Positions 44,649 through 57,409 are shown, numbered from the stretch's first letter. The stretch is 64,000 bases of DNA from Pseudomonadota bacterium (GCA_021843755.1 JAKBWB010000071.1:1-64000); one strand, 5' to 3'. Numbers and translations are program-made. Notes: generated by a model not told the origin, from the letters alone.

Positions 44649-45614
44649 TCAGCGAGTGTACTCCGCGCGTACACGGCCCGCCCCGCCCCGCCCGGGCACG
44701 GCCGGCAGCTGTTCGGTCGCGAGCATGAACACCCCGCCACCGCCTCGCTCGAACTGCAGCCACAGGAACGGCAGCTCGCCGAATACGCGCCGCACCGCCC
44801 GCTCGGTGTTGCCGACCTCGACGATGAGGGCGCCGCCCGCGCGCAGATGCGCGCGCGAGTGCTCGAGCAGGACCCGGACCGAATCGAGGCCGGCGCGGCC
44901 CGCGGCGAGCGCCAGCCGCGGCTCGTGGCGGTACTCCGGCGGCAGCGCCGCGTACTCGCGCGCCCCGACATAGGGAGGATTCGAGACGATCAAATCATAG
45001 CGCTCGGCGCCGAGCGCGCTGAAATGATCGGAGTGGATCAGATGCACGCGTCGAGCAAGCCGGTGGCGGCGCACATTGCGCGCGGCCACCTCCAGAGCGG
45101 CGCGCGAGATGTCCACGGCATCGACACGCGCGCGGGGCAACGCCTTGGCGCAGGCGATGGCAATGCAGCCCGAGCCCGTGCCGACATCGAGCACCCGACG
45201 GATCGCGCCCGGATCGAGCCACGGCGCGAAGCCTCGCTCGATCAGCTCGGCGATCGGCGAGCGCGGTATGAGCACCCGCGAATCGACGTAAAACGGCAGG
45301 CCCGCGAACCAGGTCTGCCCGGTCAGATACGCCGCCGGGATGCGCGCCTCGATCCTGCGCTCGATGAGCTGGCGCGCGCACTGCTGCCCACGCACCCCGA
45401 CACGGCGCGCGTAAAGCCGCGGATCATCGTGCTTAAGTCCGAGCGCATGCAGCACCAGCGCGGCCGATTCGTCCCGCGCGTTGTCGGTTCCGTGCCCGAA
45501 GAACACGCCGGCGCGTCGCAACCGGCGCGCGCCCCGCTCGATCAGCCGCCCGACCGTTACCGGACGGCTACGCCGCGGCGCGCCGCCGGGGCCGCTGTGG
45601 GATACTGCGCTCAT
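44649..45614 (-). CDS. prmB: Ribosomal protein L3 glutamine methyltransferase
   Basis: 321 residues. SAM-dependent N5-glutamine methyltransferase of ribosomal protein L3. Family pieces: FFGHGTDNARDESAALVLHAL, YLTGQTWFAGLPFYVDSRVLIPRSP, DVGTGSGCIAIA (SAM loop) and the catalytic SNPPYV. Start ATG at 45614 overlaps, on the opposite strand, the ATG of the SCO gene (the bases CATG). Cotranscribed with aroC. Confidence 0.95.
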   Translation of the reverse strand: MSAVSHSGPGGAPRRSRPVTVGRLIERGARRLRRAGVFFGHGTDNARDESAALVLHALGLKHDDPRLYARRVGVRGQQCARQLIERRIEARIPAAYLTGQTWFAGLPFYVDSRVLIPRSPIAELIERGFAPWLDPGAIRRVLDVGTGSGCIAIACAKALPRARVDAVDISRAALEVAARNVRRHRLARRVHLIHSDHFSALGAERYDLIVSNPPYVGAREYAALPPEYRHEPRLALAAGRAGLDSVRVLLEHSRAHLRAGGALIVEVGNTERAVRRVFGELPFLWLQFERGGGGVFMLATEQLPAVPGRGGAGRVRAEYTR

Positions 45615-46233
45615 GGCCTCTCGCTGGTTTTGGGCCCTGGTGGGGCTCGCCTGCCTCGTTGCCCTCTGGGCAGGGTACCGGCTGGCCGGCGAGCGGTACA
45701 GCCAGGCTGCGCCGCCGGCCTATGGCGCCTGGCTGCCGCGCCCGAGGGCCGTAGGCGACTTCCACCTCATCGACAGCCGGGACGAGCCGTTCGCGCGCGC
45801 CAATCTCACCGGGCACCTGAGTTTGGTGTACTTCGGCTACAGCCGCTGCGCGGACGAGTGTCCCGACACGCTGGCGATGCTGGCACGGGTGCAGCGCCTG
45901 GCGGCGCTGCCGGCCCTGCAGGTTCTGTTCGTGACGATCGACCCGCGCCACGACACGCCCGCGGTGCTGGCCCGCTATCTGCGCCGGTTCGATCCGCGCT
46001 TCATCGGGCTGACGGGCGCGCCGGACCAGATTCGCGCCCTCGCCGGCCGGCTGGGCGTGGCGCTCGGGCGGATCGATCTGCCGGGCGGGGGCAGGACGTT
46101 CGAGCACACCGTGGCGGTATTCCTGTTCGATACCCGCGGGCGGGAAGCGGCCGTATTCACCCCTCCCTTCAACGCGCGGCGACTCGCGCGGGCGCTGCGC
46201 CGCGCCGCACCACATCTGCTCGGCAGCGCCTGA
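45613..46233 (+). CDS. SCO1/SenC family copper chaperone
   Basis: 206 residues. A membrane-anchored periplasmic thioredoxin-fold protein that delivers copper to cytochrome oxidase CuA. N-terminal signal anchor (WFWALVGLACLVALWAG); copper motif CxxxC at Cys79 and Cys83 in GYSRCADECP, and the distal His near 165 in FEHTVAVFLFD. Both ligands intact. First gene of a plus-strand series with psd, epmA and msrC. No oxidase gene is in the window. Confidence 0.94.
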   Translation: MASRWFWALVGLACLVALWAGYRLAGERYSQAAPPAYGAWLPRPRAVGDFHLIDSRDEPFARANLTGHLSLVYFGYSRCADECPDTLAMLARVQRLAALPALQVLFVTIDPRHDTPAVLARYLRRFDPRFIGLTGAPDQIRALAGRLGVALGRIDLPGGGRTFEHTVAVFLFDTRGREAAVFTPPFNARRLARALRRAAPHLLGSA

Positions 46234-46248
46234 GCCTCACGCGATCGC

Positions 46249-47160
46249 ATGCCCCGTTTCGATCCATCGCAGAGGCTACGCGTACGCCTGTTCGTGCTGA
46301 TGCAGTACGTGCTGCCGCAGCATCTGCTCTCGCGCATCGTGATGCATCTGACGCGCAGCCGGCTGCCGCCGCTGAAGCGCGCGCTGATCGGCGCGTTCGT
46401 GCGCCGCTTCCAGCCGCGGATGGACGAGGCGCTGGAAAGCGATCCGGGACGGTACCCGACGTTCAACGCGTTCTTCACGCGCGGCCTGCGCCCCGGCGCG
46501 CGCCCTCTCCCGCCCGATCCACTCGCCTTCGCATCGCCCGTCGATGGCACGGTCAGTCAAATCGGGCACCTCGATGCCGGACGCATCGTACAGGCCAAGG
46601 GCCACGACTACCGCCTGGAGGCACTGCTTGCCGCGGACTCGCAGTGGGCGGCGCGCTTCCTCGGCGGATCATTCGCCACACTCTATCTGGCGCCGAGCGA
46701 CTACCACCGCATCCACATGCCCCTGGCAGGCACGCTGCGCGCGGCCTGGTTCGTTCCCGGAACGCTCTTCAGCGTCAATGCCGCGACCGCCGCCGCCGTA
46801 CCCGGACTGTTCGCGCGCAACGAGCGCCTGGTGCTGATCTTCGCGGACGGATCGCTCGAGTGGTCGCTGATCCTGGTCGGGGCGCTGTTCGTGGGCAGCC
46901 TCGCCACGGTATGGCACGGCGATGTCACACCCGGCACACGGCGGCGCGTCAGTGAGCTGCCGGTGACGGCGGCACGCGCGCCGCTGCACCTGGCGCGGGG
47001 CGCGGAACTCGCCCGTTTCAACATGGGGTCGACGGTGATCGCGCTGCTGCCGCCGGGTGCGGCCGATTGGGACGCCGGCATCGGCCCGGGCCGCCTCATT
47101 CGGATGGGTCAGACACTGGGCCGGCTGCGCGCGGCGCCGCCTCCGGAATCGGCACCATGA
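46249..47160 (+). CDS. psd: Phosphatidylserine decarboxylase
   Basis: 303 residues. Makes phosphatidylethanolamine at the inner membrane; the proenzyme self-cleaves to form a pyruvoyl group. The cleavage motif is MGST with Gly260/Ser261 (LGST in E. coli). Other marks: YPTFNAFFTR, ASPVDGTVSQIG, YLAPSDYHRIHMP and FNMGSTVIAL. It overlaps epmA by ATGA; the psd-epmA neighbourhood is conserved in E. coli. Confidence 0.96.
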   Translation: MPRFDPSQRLRVRLFVLMQYVLPQHLLSRIVMHLTRSRLPPLKRALIGAFVRRFQPRMDEALESDPGRYPTFNAFFTRGLRPGARPLPPDPLAFASPVDGTVSQIGHLDAGRIVQAKGHDYRLEALLAADSQWAARFLGGSFATLYLAPSDYHRIHMPLAGTLRAAWFVPGTLFSVNAATAAAVPGLFARNERLVLIFADGSLEWSLILVGALFVGSLATVWHGDVTPGTRRRVSELPVTAARAPLHLARGAELARFNMGSTVIALLPPGAADWDAGIGPGRLIRMGQTLGRLRAAPPPESAP

Positions 47161-48131
47161 GCGATCCGGGCGGCGAGGATTGGCGCGCCACGGCCACATC
47201 CGGGACGCTGCGCCAGCGCGCGCGGCTGCTGGCGGCGACGCGGGAATTCTTCGCGGCGCGCGGCGTGCTCGAGGTGGACACACCCCTGGTGGTCAACGCG
47301 CCGGTCAGCGACGTGCATCTGCACTCGGCGCGCGTGACCTTCGCCAACGACGCGCGACCGTTCTATCTGCACACCTCGCCGGAATACGCGATGAAACGCC
47401 TGCTCGCCGGCGGCTCGGGTGACATCTATCAGATCTGCCACGTGGTGCGCGCGCTCGAGCGCGGCCGACTGCACAATCCGGAATTCACCCTCGTCGAGTG
47501 GTATCGGCTCGGCTGGACGCTGGAGGGATTGATCGCGGAGGTCGATGCCCTGGTGCGCGCGCTGCTCGGCCCTCGCGCCGAGGGCCGGCCGCTGCAGCGG
47601 CTGAGCTATCGGGAGGCATTCCTCGAGCATCTCGCGCTCGATCCATTCGCGGCTTCGGACCCACAGCTCACCGCAGCGGCACGCGCGGCAGGCTTGGCCG
47701 GCCCGCCCGGCGAGCGCGACGAGTTGCTCGAGCTGCTCATGGGCACATGTGTCGGACCGCAGCTCGGCCAGTCGGCCCTGACGTTCGTGCACGGCTACCC
47801 CGCCAGTCAGGCGGCGCTCGCCCGGTTGGATCCGGCCGACCCACGCACCGCGCTGCGCTTCGAGCTGTACTGCGACGGCGTGGAGCTCGCCAACGGCTTC
47901 CACGAGCTCACCGACCCCACCGAGCAGCGCGCGCGCTTCGGGCGCGATCTCGCGGCGCGGCGCCGCCTCGGGCTCGGCTGCGCCGCCCTCGACGAGCGGC
48001 TGCTGGCGGCGCTCGAGTCCGGGTTGCCCGATTGCTGCGGCGTCGCGCTGGGATTCGACCGCACCGTCATGCTGGCCGTGGGCGCCGGCAGCATCGACTC
48101 GGTTCTGGCATTTCCCACCGAGCGCGCCTGA
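47157..48131 (+). CDS. epmA: EF-P beta-lysine ligase EpmA
   Basis: 324 residues. A truncated class II lysyl-tRNA-synthetase relative (no anticodon-binding domain) that attaches (R)-beta-lysine to Lys34 of EF-P. Seen: FLEVDTP-type motif 1 (VLEVDTPLVV), YLHTSPEYAMKRLL, HNPEFTLVEWYRLGW (motif 2), ELANGFHELTDP and GVALGFDRTVML (motif 3). efp and epmB follow within 2 kb, so the local set can be complete apart from hydroxylase EpmC. Confidence 0.96.
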   Translation: MSDPGGEDWRATATSGTLRQRARLLAATREFFAARGVLEVDTPLVVNAPVSDVHLHSARVTFANDARPFYLHTSPEYAMKRLLAGGSGDIYQICHVVRALERGRLHNPEFTLVEWYRLGWTLEGLIAEVDALVRALLGPRAEGRPLQRLSYREAFLEHLALDPFAASDPQLTAAARAAGLAGPPGERDELLELLMGTCVGPQLGQSALTFVHGYPASQAALARLDPADPRTALRFELYCDGVELANGFHELTDPTEQRARFGRDLAARRRLGLGCAALDERLLAALESGLPDCCGVALGFDRTVMLAVGAGSIDSVLAFPTERA

Positions 48132-48147
48132 GGCCGGAGCCAACCGC

Positions 48148-48651
48148 ATGTACGACTCGAGCACCCAGTTTGATTTCCGCGACCCGCACGCCGGCTATTC
48201 CCAGCTCGCCGAGGCGCTCGGCGCACTGCTCACCGGCGAGCACGACCCGATCGCAAACGCGGCCAACACCGCGGCGTTGTTGTTCGCGGCCCTGCCGGAG
48301 ATCAACTGGGCGGGATTTTACTTTCTACGCGGCCGGGAGCTGGTGGTCGGTCCGTTTCAGGGCAAACCCGCCTGCGTGCGCATCCCGCTCGGCCGCGGCG
48401 TGTGCGGCGCCGCCGCCGAACGGCGCGCCACGATCGTCGTGCCGGATGTGACCGCCTTTGCCGATCACATCGCCTGCGACGGCGCCTCGCGCTCGGAGGT
48501 GGTCGTCCCGCTGATCGAGCGGCACGTACTGCTCGGCGTGCTCGACCTCGACAGCCCGCGGCCGGGACGCTTCGGGGAAGTTGACGCGCGCGCCCTCGAG
48601 CGCATCGCCGGCATCTTTCTTGGCGCCAGCCGCTTCGGCGCCGAACATTGA
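48148..48651 (+). CDS. msrC: Free methionine-(R)-sulfoxide reductase
   Basis: 167 residues. GAF-domain enzyme reducing free Met-R-sulfoxide. The three active-site Cys are at 76, 86 and 110 (GKPACVRIP, GRGVCGAAA, HIACDGASRSE), exactly eight less than E. coli Cys84, 94 and 118. WAGFYFL and GVLDLDSP are family landmarks. 16 bases after epmA; an oxidative-repair neighbour to the EF-P genes. Confidence 0.95.
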   Translation: MYDSSTQFDFRDPHAGYSQLAEALGALLTGEHDPIANAANTAALLFAALPEINWAGFYFLRGRELVVGPFQGKPACVRIPLGRGVCGAAAERRATIVVPDVTAFADHIACDGASRSEVVVPLIERHVLLGVLDLDSPRPGRFGEVDARALERIAGIFLGASRFGAEH

Positions 48652-48669
48652 GCCCGGGGCCGCCCTCGG

Positions 48670-49239
48670 CTATTGCTTCGCCCGCGAGACGTACTGTCCG
48701 GTGCGGGTGTCGATGCGGATCACTTCGCCCTGGTCGATGAACAGCGGAACGCGCACCACGGCGCCGGTCTCGAGCTTCGCCGGCTTCTGACCGCCGGTGG
48801 CGGTATCACCGCGCACACCCGGGTCGGTCTCGACGATAGTCAGCTCCACGTGCGCCGGCGGCGTGATCACCAGCGGCTGGCCATTCCAGAGCGTCACGAT
48901 GCACGTGATGCCGTCCTTCAGCCACTGTGCACTGTCTGCGACGGCGGATTTGCCCGCGGTGTATTGCTCGAAGCTGTCCGGCACCATGAAATGCCAGAAA
49001 TCCCCGTCCTGATACAGATATTGCATCTCGGTATCGACCACGTCGGCCGCTTCCAGCGAGTCGCCCGACTTGAAAGTCTTCTCGATGGTCCGGCCGGTCT
49101 TGAGGTTGCGGACCTTGATACGGTTGAACGCCTGACCCTTGCCCGGCTTGACGAACTCGTTGTCGACCACGACGTACGGATCGCCGTCGAGCAGCACTTT
49201 GAGACCCGAACGGATTTCCGCGGTGGTGTAGCTGGCCAT
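48670..49239 (-). CDS. efp: Elongation factor P
   Basis: 189 residues. Rescues ribosomes stalled at polyproline. The modification site Lys34 is in the PGKGQAFNR loop, the beta-lysylated type, consistent with epmA and epmB next door. Three OB-like domains with [20 protein letters not shown] at the start and RTGQYVSRA at the end. ATG at 49239; divergent from epmB across 57 bases. Confidence 0.98.
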   Translation of the reverse strand: MASYTTAEIRSGLKVLLDGDPYVVVDNEFVKPGKGQAFNRIKVRNLKTGRTIEKTFKSGDSLEAADVVDTEMQYLYQDGDFWHFMVPDSFEQYTAGKSAVADSAQWLKDGITCIVTLWNGQPLVITPPAHVELTIVETDPGVRGDTATGGQKPAKLETGAVVRVPLFIDQGEVIRIDTRTGQYVSRAKQ

Positions 49240-49296
49240 TTCTTTCTCGCGGCCGCAGCGGCACAATGCGCGGCCTCTCCGACTGAAGGGCCGCGT

Positions 49297-50316
49297 ATGA
49301 TAACGGCATCGGTGCCACCCCGCCAGATTCCCGCATCGTGGCAGCGGGAGATCGCCGAGGCCATCACCCAGCCGGCAGAGCTGGCCGAAGCGCTCGGCCT
49401 GCCGCTCGATGTGCTGGGGGCGGCCGCGACGGCCTTTCCGCTGCGCGTTCCGCGCAGCTTCGTCGCGCGCATGCGCCGCGGCGACCCGCACGACCCGCTG
49501 CTGCGCCAGATCCTGCCGGTGGCCGAGGAGCTGCGCGAGCAGCCGGGCTATCTGGCCGACCCGCTGGCGGAGCACGCCGCGCAGCGAGCGCCCGCGCTGC
49601 TGCAGAAGTATCGCGCCCGCGCGCTGCTGATCACGACCGAAACCTGCGCCGTGCACTGCCGCTATTGCTTCCGCAGGGAATTTCCGTATACGGAGCAACG
49701 CGGCGCCGGCGAGCGCTGGGGCGAGGCGCTCGCCGCGCTCGCGGCCGATACGTCCATCGAGGAGATCATCCTCAGCGGCGGAGATCCCTTGTCGCTCGGC
49801 AATGCGCGCTTGAGCGCCCTCGGCGAGCGCCTAGCGCGCATCTCGCATCTGCGGCGTGTCAGGGTCCATACCCGGCTGCCCGTCGTACTGCCCTCGCGCG
49901 TCGATGCGGGCCTGCTGCGCCTGGTGCGCGCGTCGGTGCTGCCCATGGTGTTCGTGCTGCACGCCAATCATCCGGCCGAGATCGACGCGCACGTACGCGC
50001 CGCGTGCGCGGCGCTGCGCGAGGCCGGCGCGACGCTGCTCAACCAAACCGTCCTGCTGGCCGGCGTCAACGACGACGCGACGGTACTGGCGCTGCTGTCG
50101 CAGCGGCTGTTCGAAGCGGGCGTTCTGCCCTACTACCTGCACGCGCTCGACCCGGTGCGGGGCGCGGCCCACTTCGCGGTGCCCGACGAGCGCGCCCGGC
50201 GTCTGGCCGGTGCCCTCGCGGCGCGTCTGCCGGGCTATCTGGTGCCGCGTCTGGTGCGGGAAATTCCCGGTGCGGCGGCCAAGACGGCTCTGACACCGAT
50301 ATCCGGTACCACGTGA
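49297..50316 (+). CDS. epmB: Lysine 2,3-aminomutase EpmB
   Basis: 339 residues. Radical SAM enzyme converting (S)-alpha-lysine to (R)-beta-lysine for EF-P. Cluster Cys at 117, 121 and 124 (CAVHCRYC; E. coli 120, 124, 127). [23 protein letters not shown] and [13 protein letters not shown] are family motifs, and the PLP Lys region is near the C-terminus. The ATG at 49297 fits the family length. Confidence 0.96.
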   Translation: MITASVPPRQIPASWQREIAEAITQPAELAEALGLPLDVLGAAATAFPLRVPRSFVARMRRGDPHDPLLRQILPVAEELREQPGYLADPLAEHAAQRAPALLQKYRARALLITTETCAVHCRYCFRREFPYTEQRGAGERWGEALAALAADTSIEEIILSGGDPLSLGNARLSALGERLARISHLRRVRVHTRLPVVLPSRVDAGLLRLVRASVLPMVFVLHANHPAEIDAHVRAACAALREAGATLLNQTVLLAGVNDDATVLALLSQRLFEAGVLPYYLHALDPVRGAAHFAVPDERARRLAGALAARLPGYLVPRLVREIPGAAAKTALTPISGTT

Positions 50317-50428
50317 TTCGCGCTCCTGTGCGCGAGTGCACACAATAGGACCGGTGGCCGCAGGTCCCCGCCTGCTCCCCGCTAGAATCCGCTATTCAAA
50401 CTGCACCGGACCTCTTCGGGAGAACAGA

Positions 50429-52474
50429 TTGGCAGAGCACACGGTTCCGCTCGTCGTTCGCGCGGCCGCGCAGAGTGACGTCGATACCCTCACCGGCATC
50501 CTCCGCGGCGCGGGCCTACACGTCGAATCCACCTGGGTCGCCGCGATCGAAACGCTGCAGGAAACGCTGAGCCGGATCAAGCCCGAGCTGTTGATCGATT
50601 TCACCGACCCCGGCCACGACGGGGCGACCGTCGCGACGCTGCGCGATCAGGTCGCGCCGTGGCTGCCGATCGTGGCGGCAGCCTCGAGCCTCGATGAGCC
50701 GGCGATCGCGGCCGCGATGCGCAGCGGCGCGCGCGATGCGGTCTCGCTCGGCGCGCCGGATCGGCTCGCCGCGGTGGTGCGGCGCGAGCTGCGCTCCGCA
50801 CGGCTCGAGCAGGCGCTGCAGTCGACCGTTCTGTCCGCGCACGCCGCGCACGATCCGCTGCTTGCGCTGCTGGACCGGCCGGCCGACGCGATCATTCATG
50901 TCCAGGAGGGTATCGTCGTCGATGCCAACCCGGCGTGGCTCGCGATGTTCGGTCCCGACAACGCGGTGGTTGGACAACCGGTGATGGATCTGTTCGACGA
51001 GCCCTCGCGCCCGGCGCTGAAGGGCGCGCTGTCGGCCTGTCTGCAGGGACGCTGGAGCGGGCATGGGCTGCGGGCGGGCGCTGTGTCCCCCGACGGCGGC
51101 GTGGTGAGCGCCGAGATCACTTTGGAGCTCGGCGAGCACGAAGGCCAGCCCTGCGTGCGGCTGCTGCTGCCGGCCAAGCGGCGCGACGAGCACAAGCTGC
51201 TCGAGGACCTCGAGCAAGTCGTCCACCGCGACCAGACCACAGGCTTTCTGCACCGGCGCGATCTGCTGCCCGCGATCACGGAGCGTCTCGCCGTGGCGAG
51301 CCCCGGGGGCGTGCGCTGGCTGGCGCTGATCAAGCTCGACCGGTTCGCCGCGGCCGAGCGCCTCGTCGGCGCGACGGCCAGCGAGGAGCTGCTGGCCGGG
51401 TTCGCCACCCAGTTGAAGGACACCTTGCACACGAACGAAGTTGCCGGCCGCTTCGGCGGGGTACGCTTCCTGGTCCTGCTCGAGCGCGGCAACCCGCGCG
51501 ACGTGCACGCATGGGCCGCGCAGGTCGTGCAGGAGTGCGCCCGGCGCACCATGCACATCGGCGAACATGCCCTCACCCTGACATGCACCGTGGGCCTGGC
51601 CTGCGTCTCGAGCGAGTCGCACGATCTGGACAGGGTGATCGTGGCGGCCGCGGACGCCTGCGTCCGTGGCGTGCAACACGGCGGCAATCAAACGATCGCG
51701 GCGGGCGCAGCGCCCGTGACACCCTACGAGCAGGCGTGGGTCAAGCAGATCAAGAGCGCGCTGCTCGAGAACCGCTTTCGCCTCGCCACGCAACCGGTCG
51801 CGAGTCTGCGCGGGGGCGATGCGCACATGTTCGACGTGCTGCTGCGCATGGTCGACAGCCGCGGCAAGGAGGTGCTGCCCGGGGAGTTCCTGCCGGCAGC
51901 CGAGCGCAACGATCTGCTGAAGAACATCGATCGCTGGGTGGTGGGCGCCTCGCTGTCGTTCGCCGCGCAGCGCCGCCCCGGCTGCCTGTTCGTGCGGCTC
52001 TCGCAGGATACGGTCCGCGACGCCTCGTTCGTCACCTGGCTGGAAGGCCACCTGCGCTCGGCGCGCGCCGATCCGCGCAGCGTGTGTTTCCAGGTCCCCG
52101 AGGCCGTCGCGGTGGCAAACCCGCAGGCGCACGCGCTCGCCGGCAAGCTGCGCCAGTGGGGCTTTCGCTTCGCGCTGGAGAGCTTCGGCTCCCCGGCCAA
52201 CGCTTTCAAGCTGATCGAGTCACTGCCGCTCGATTACGTGAAGATCGATGGCGCGCTGGTGCAGAGCCTCTCGCGCAACAAGGAGCTGCAACTGCACGTG
52301 CGCGCGCTGACCGAGGAAGCCGCCAAGCGCGGCATCCAGACCATCGCCGAGCGCGTCGAGGACGCCAACACCATGGCCGTGCTGTGGCAGCTCGGCGTCG
52401 AGTACATTCAGGGCTATTTCGTCAACGCGCCGGAGGACGTGGTGCTGCAAGCGAGCGACACGCGGCCTCGTTAG
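50429..52474 (+). CDS. fimX: FimX-like REC-PAS-GGDEF-EAL protein
   Basis: 681 residues from a TTG with GGGAGA upstream. Domains: degenerate receiver (about 1-120), PAS (about 135-230, [21 protein letters not shown]), GGDEF (about 270-410) with the active site reduced to [10 protein letters not shown], and EAL (about 430-675) with DVLLRM in place of EVLLR and [19 protein letters not shown] and [10 protein letters not shown]. Both catalytic signatures are lost, as in FimX of Pseudomonas and Xanthomonas, which binds c-di-GMP without turnover and controls type IV pili. Stop overlaps that of parC. Confidence 0.9.
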   Translation: MAEHTVPLVVRAAAQSDVDTLTGILRGAGLHVESTWVAAIETLQETLSRIKPELLIDFTDPGHDGATVATLRDQVAPWLPIVAAASSLDEPAIAAAMRSGARDAVSLGAPDRLAAVVRRELRSARLEQALQSTVLSAHAAHDPLLALLDRPADAIIHVQEGIVVDANPAWLAMFGPDNAVVGQPVMDLFDEPSRPALKGALSACLQGRWSGHGLRAGAVSPDGGVVSAEITLELGEHEGQPCVRLLLPAKRRDEHKLLEDLEQVVHRDQTTGFLHRRDLLPAITERLAVASPGGVRWLALIKLDRFAAAERLVGATASEELLAGFATQLKDTLHTNEVAGRFGGVRFLVLLERGNPRDVHAWAAQVVQECARRTMHIGEHALTLTCTVGLACVSSESHDLDRVIVAAADACVRGVQHGGNQTIAAGAAPVTPYEQAWVKQIKSALLENRFRLATQPVASLRGGDAHMFDVLLRMVDSRGKEVLPGEFLPAAERNDLLKNIDRWVVGASLSFAAQRRPGCLFVRLSQDTVRDASFVTWLEGHLRSARADPRSVCFQVPEAVAVANPQAHALAGKLRQWGFRFALESFGSPANAFKLIESLPLDYVKIDGALVQSLSRNKELQLHVRALTEEAAKRGIQTIAERVEDANTMAVLWQLGVEYIQGYFVNAPEDVVLQASDTRPR

Positions 52475-54717
52475 CCGGGCGGCAGCGCCTCGAGCCGCTC
52501 GACGCTGCGCGGCCAGCCGCGCGGCAACAGCGCGCCGCGCCGGGCCCGCTCACCGCGGTACGCCTGCAGATCGCCCCACGCGAGGCTGCGCTGCGTCTCC
52601 CCCGACCAGATCACGAGCGAGCCCCGTGGGGGCACCACCGCGAGCGCCGCCACGCGCTCGGCGGCTTGCCCATGCCCGAGGTCGTACAGCTTGTTACCCT
52701 TGCCGCGCGGCATCTCCGGCACTTCACTCACCGCAAAGGCGAGCAGCTTGCCGGCCGAGCTGACGACCGCCACCAGAGCGTCCGCCGCCGGAATCGGCAC
52801 CGGCGGGAGCGTCGCCGCGCCCGCCGGCACGTTGAGCACGCTTTTGCCGGCACGCCGATCGGTGATCAGCTCCTTCAGGCGCACGGCGAAGCCGTAACCG
52901 GCGTCGCTGGCGAGCAGCCACAGATCCTCCGGCTCGCTCATCATCACGCCGGCGAACTTCGCCCCGTCGGGAGGATTCAGGCGCCCGGAGAGCGGCTCGC
53001 CCTGGCCGCGCGCCGAGGCCAGGGTATGCGCCGGCAGGCAATAGGTGCGACCGGTGCTGTCGATGAACACCGCCGGTTGCAGACTGCGGCCGCGCGCCAT
53101 GGCCTGGAAGCCGTCGCCGCTCTTGTACGAGAGCGTCCGCGGATCGATGTCATGCCCCTTGGCGGCGCGCACCCAGCCGCCGGTGGAGAGCACCACGCTC
53201 ACCGGCTCATTGGGAATGAGCGTCGTCTCGTCGATGGCCTGCGCCGCCTCGCGCTCGACGATGCGGGTCCGCCGGGCATCCCCGTACCGATCGGCATCGG
53301 CGCGAAGCTCCGCGACCACCAGGCGCTTGAGCTTCGCCGGGCTCGACAGCAGCGCCTCGAGGTCGGCGCGTTCGGCGCCGAGGGTCGTTTGCTCTGCGCG
53401 GATCTTCATCTCCTCGAGCCGCGCCAGATGGCGCAGCCGGGTGTTGAGGATCTCCTCGGCCTGCTCCTCGGAGAGCTCGAAGCGCCGCATCAGCACCGGC
53501 TTGGGCTCATCCTCGCGCCGGATGATGCGGATGACCTCGTCCAGATTGAGGTAGACGATCAGCAGGCCCGCAAGGATATGCAGCCGGCGGTCGACCTTCT
53601 CGAGCCGATGACCGAGCCTGCGCCGCACGGTCGCGATGCGATACTCGAGCCACTGGCCGAGGATGGCCGCAAGACCGAGCACGCGCGGCCGGCCGTCCAA
53701 TCCGATGATGTTGAGATTGACGCGGTAGTTGCGCTCCAGGTCGGTGGTCGCGAACAGGTGGTTCATGACCTCCACCAGATCGACCCGGCTCGAGCGCGGC
53801 ACCAGCACCAGACGCACCGGATGCTCGTGATCGGACTCATCGCGTACATCCTCGATCATCGGCAATTTCTTCGCGCGCATCTGCTCGGCGATCTGCTCCT
53901 GAACCCGAGCCGGCGAGACCTGATACGGGAACGCGTTGATGACCACGTTACCGTCCTCGATCGCGTAGGTGGCCCGCGCCTTGAAGGAGCCGACACCGGA
54001 CTCGTAGATCGCCTTCAGGTCCGCGCGCGGGGAGATGATCTCCCCCCCGGTGGGCAGATCCGGCCCCTTGATGTGTTTCATCAAGGCCGCGGCGCTCGCC
54101 TGCGGATCCTCGATGAGGTGGATGCAGGCGGCGGCGACCTCGCGCAGGTTGTGCGGCGGTATGTCCGTGGCCATCCCGACGGCAATCCCCGAAGTCCCAT
54201 TGAGCAGCAGGTTCGGCAGCCGCGCCGGCAGGATCAGCGGCTCCTCGAGCGTACCGTCGAAGTTCGGCGCCCAATCGGCGGTGCCGTGCGCAAGCTCGCC
54301 GAGCAGCACGTCCGCATAGGGCGTGAGCTTCGCCTCGGTGTAGCGCATGGCCGCGAACGACTTCGGATCATCCTGCGAGCCCCAGTTGCCCTGGCCGTCC
54401 ACGATCGGATAGCGGTACGCGAACGGCTGCGCCATCAGCACCATCGCCTCGTAACAGGCGCTATCGCCGTGCGGATGAAACTTGCCGATCACATCCCCCA
54501 CGGTGCGCGCGGACTTCTTGTGCTTGGCGGCGGCCGAAAGGCCGAGCTCGCTCATCGCATAGATGATGCGCCGCTGAACCGGCTTCAGTCCGTCGCCGAT
54601 CGCGGGCAGCGCCCGATCGAGGATGACGTACATCGAATAATCGAGATACGCCTTCTCGGTGAAGACACGCAGCGGCTGACGCTCGACGCCTTCGAAATTC
54701 AATTCCTGATCTTGCAT
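52471..54717 (-). CDS. parC: DNA topoisomerase IV subunit A
   Basis: 748 residues. DNA-cleaving subunit that decatenates chromosomes. Catalytic Tyr126 in [10 protein letters not shown]; the quinolone-resistance region [14 protein letters not shown] has the wild-type Ser86 and Glu90. The C-terminal beta-pinwheel follows with repeated GRGQG/LxxxSDxGYG-like blades. 89 bases after the parE gene of topoisomerase IV. Confidence 0.98.
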   Translation of the reverse strand: MQDQELNFEGVERQPLRVFTEKAYLDYSMYVILDRALPAIGDGLKPVQRRIIYAMSELGLSAAAKHKKSARTVGDVIGKFHPHGDSACYEAMVLMAQPFAYRYPIVDGQGNWGSQDDPKSFAAMRYTEAKLTPYADVLLGELAHGTADWAPNFDGTLEEPLILPARLPNLLLNGTSGIAVGMATDIPPHNLREVAAACIHLIEDPQASAAALMKHIKGPDLPTGGEIISPRADLKAIYESGVGSFKARATYAIEDGNVVINAFPYQVSPARVQEQIAEQMRAKKLPMIEDVRDESDHEHPVRLVLVPRSSRVDLVEVMNHLFATTDLERNYRVNLNIIGLDGRPRVLGLAAILGQWLEYRIATVRRRLGHRLEKVDRRLHILAGLLIVYLNLDEVIRIIRREDEPKPVLMRRFELSEEQAEEILNTRLRHLARLEEMKIRAEQTTLGAERADLEALLSSPAKLKRLVVAELRADADRYGDARRTRIVEREAAQAIDETTLIPNEPVSVVLSTGGWVRAAKGHDIDPRTLSYKSGDGFQAMARGRSLQPAVFIDSTGRTYCLPAHTLASARGQGEPLSGRLNPPDGAKFAGVMMSEPEDLWLLASDAGYGFAVRLKELITDRRAGKSVLNVPAGAATLPPVPIPAADALVAVVSSAGKLLAFAVSEVPEMPRGKGNKLYDLGHGQAAERVAALAVVPPRGSLVIWSGETQRSLAWGDLQAYRGERARRGALLPRGWPRSVERLEALPPG

Positions 54718-54806
54718 CGTGAACCTTCGCTATGTGCGGCGCACCTGCTCGAGTCGATCTTGCCGGCAAGGCGGCTGCGCGCGCGCCGCCGGATGAGTCC
54801 TCTGGG

Positions 54807-56729
<1,923 letters not shown>

Positions 56730-56805
56730 TCACGTGTCGAGGCCGGGAATCTTACCGGTTTTGCGTGCGGCCCAGTCCACATTGGCGCGCGCCGGCGCCG
56801 CCCGG

Positions 56806-57390
56806 CTAGCGCAGATCGGCGAGCAGCGCGGCTTTGAGCGCCTCGGGCACCGGATTCACCCAATGCCGGTAGTGCTCATGATCGACTCCGGCGGCCAGCG
56901 GCGCCCCGCCGCGCAGCGCGGCGATCATCGGCGCGGTGAGCTCGAAGCGCAGGAAATGCACGGCCGAGGTCTTTTCCTCGTTCTCGCGCTCGAGATCCTC
57001 GTCGGCAATGGCATACACCGGCGCGTGGCCGCGCACTTCGATCCAGCACCGCCGCTCGATTCCCTTGAAAAGCGCAAGCTGCCGCTGCCGCTCGGCGGGA
57101 TCGGGGAATTCGATCAGCAGCGTTGCCTTCCAGTTCGCGCCATCCGGGATCAGGGGATTGTAGGTCTCGAGTTCCGCGCCGATCTGCTCGGCCTCGAAGA
57201 TCCGCTCGACACGCAGCATTTCCTGGATCTGGTACTGGACCGTCAGCCGATCCTCGAAGCACCAGGTGAGGTTCGGTCCGACGGCGAGGCGGCGCGCGCG
57301 CTTGTGCTCGAACACGCGGGCGCGGAACGCATCACGCTCGGCGGCATAGCGCTCGAGGCTGAGCAGATCGGCGCGAGTCAGCTTGTTCAT
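56806..57390 (-). CDS. DUF3501 family protein
   Basis: 194 residues from the ATG at 57390. Conserved uncharacterised family: VGPNLTWCFEDRLTVQYQIQ, RVERIFEAEQIGAEL, ETYNPLIPDGANWKATLLIE and HFLRFELTAPMIAAL. Cytoplasmic, no membrane segment. It is the third gene of a rubrerythrin / Fe-S protein / DUF3501 operon, an arrangement seen in many proteobacteria. Role unknown; the context points to redox or peroxide metabolism. Confidence 0.88.
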   Translation of the reverse strand: MNKLTRADLLSLERYAAERDAFRARVFEHKRARRLAVGPNLTWCFEDRLTVQYQIQEMLRVERIFEAEQIGAELETYNPLIPDGANWKATLLIEFPDPAERQRQLALFKGIERRCWIEVRGHAPVYAIADEDLERENEEKTSAVHFLRFELTAPMIAALRGGAPLAAGVDHEHYRHWVNPVPEALKAALLADLR

Positions 57391-57409
57391 GGCAACCTCG
57401 GCGGCATCT

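Noticed and set aside
43578-46955. An 1125-codon plus-strand frame across aroC, prmB, the SCO gene and psd
   Set aside because: It crosses genes on both strands and has no recognisable domain; aroC and prmB are certain on the other strand.
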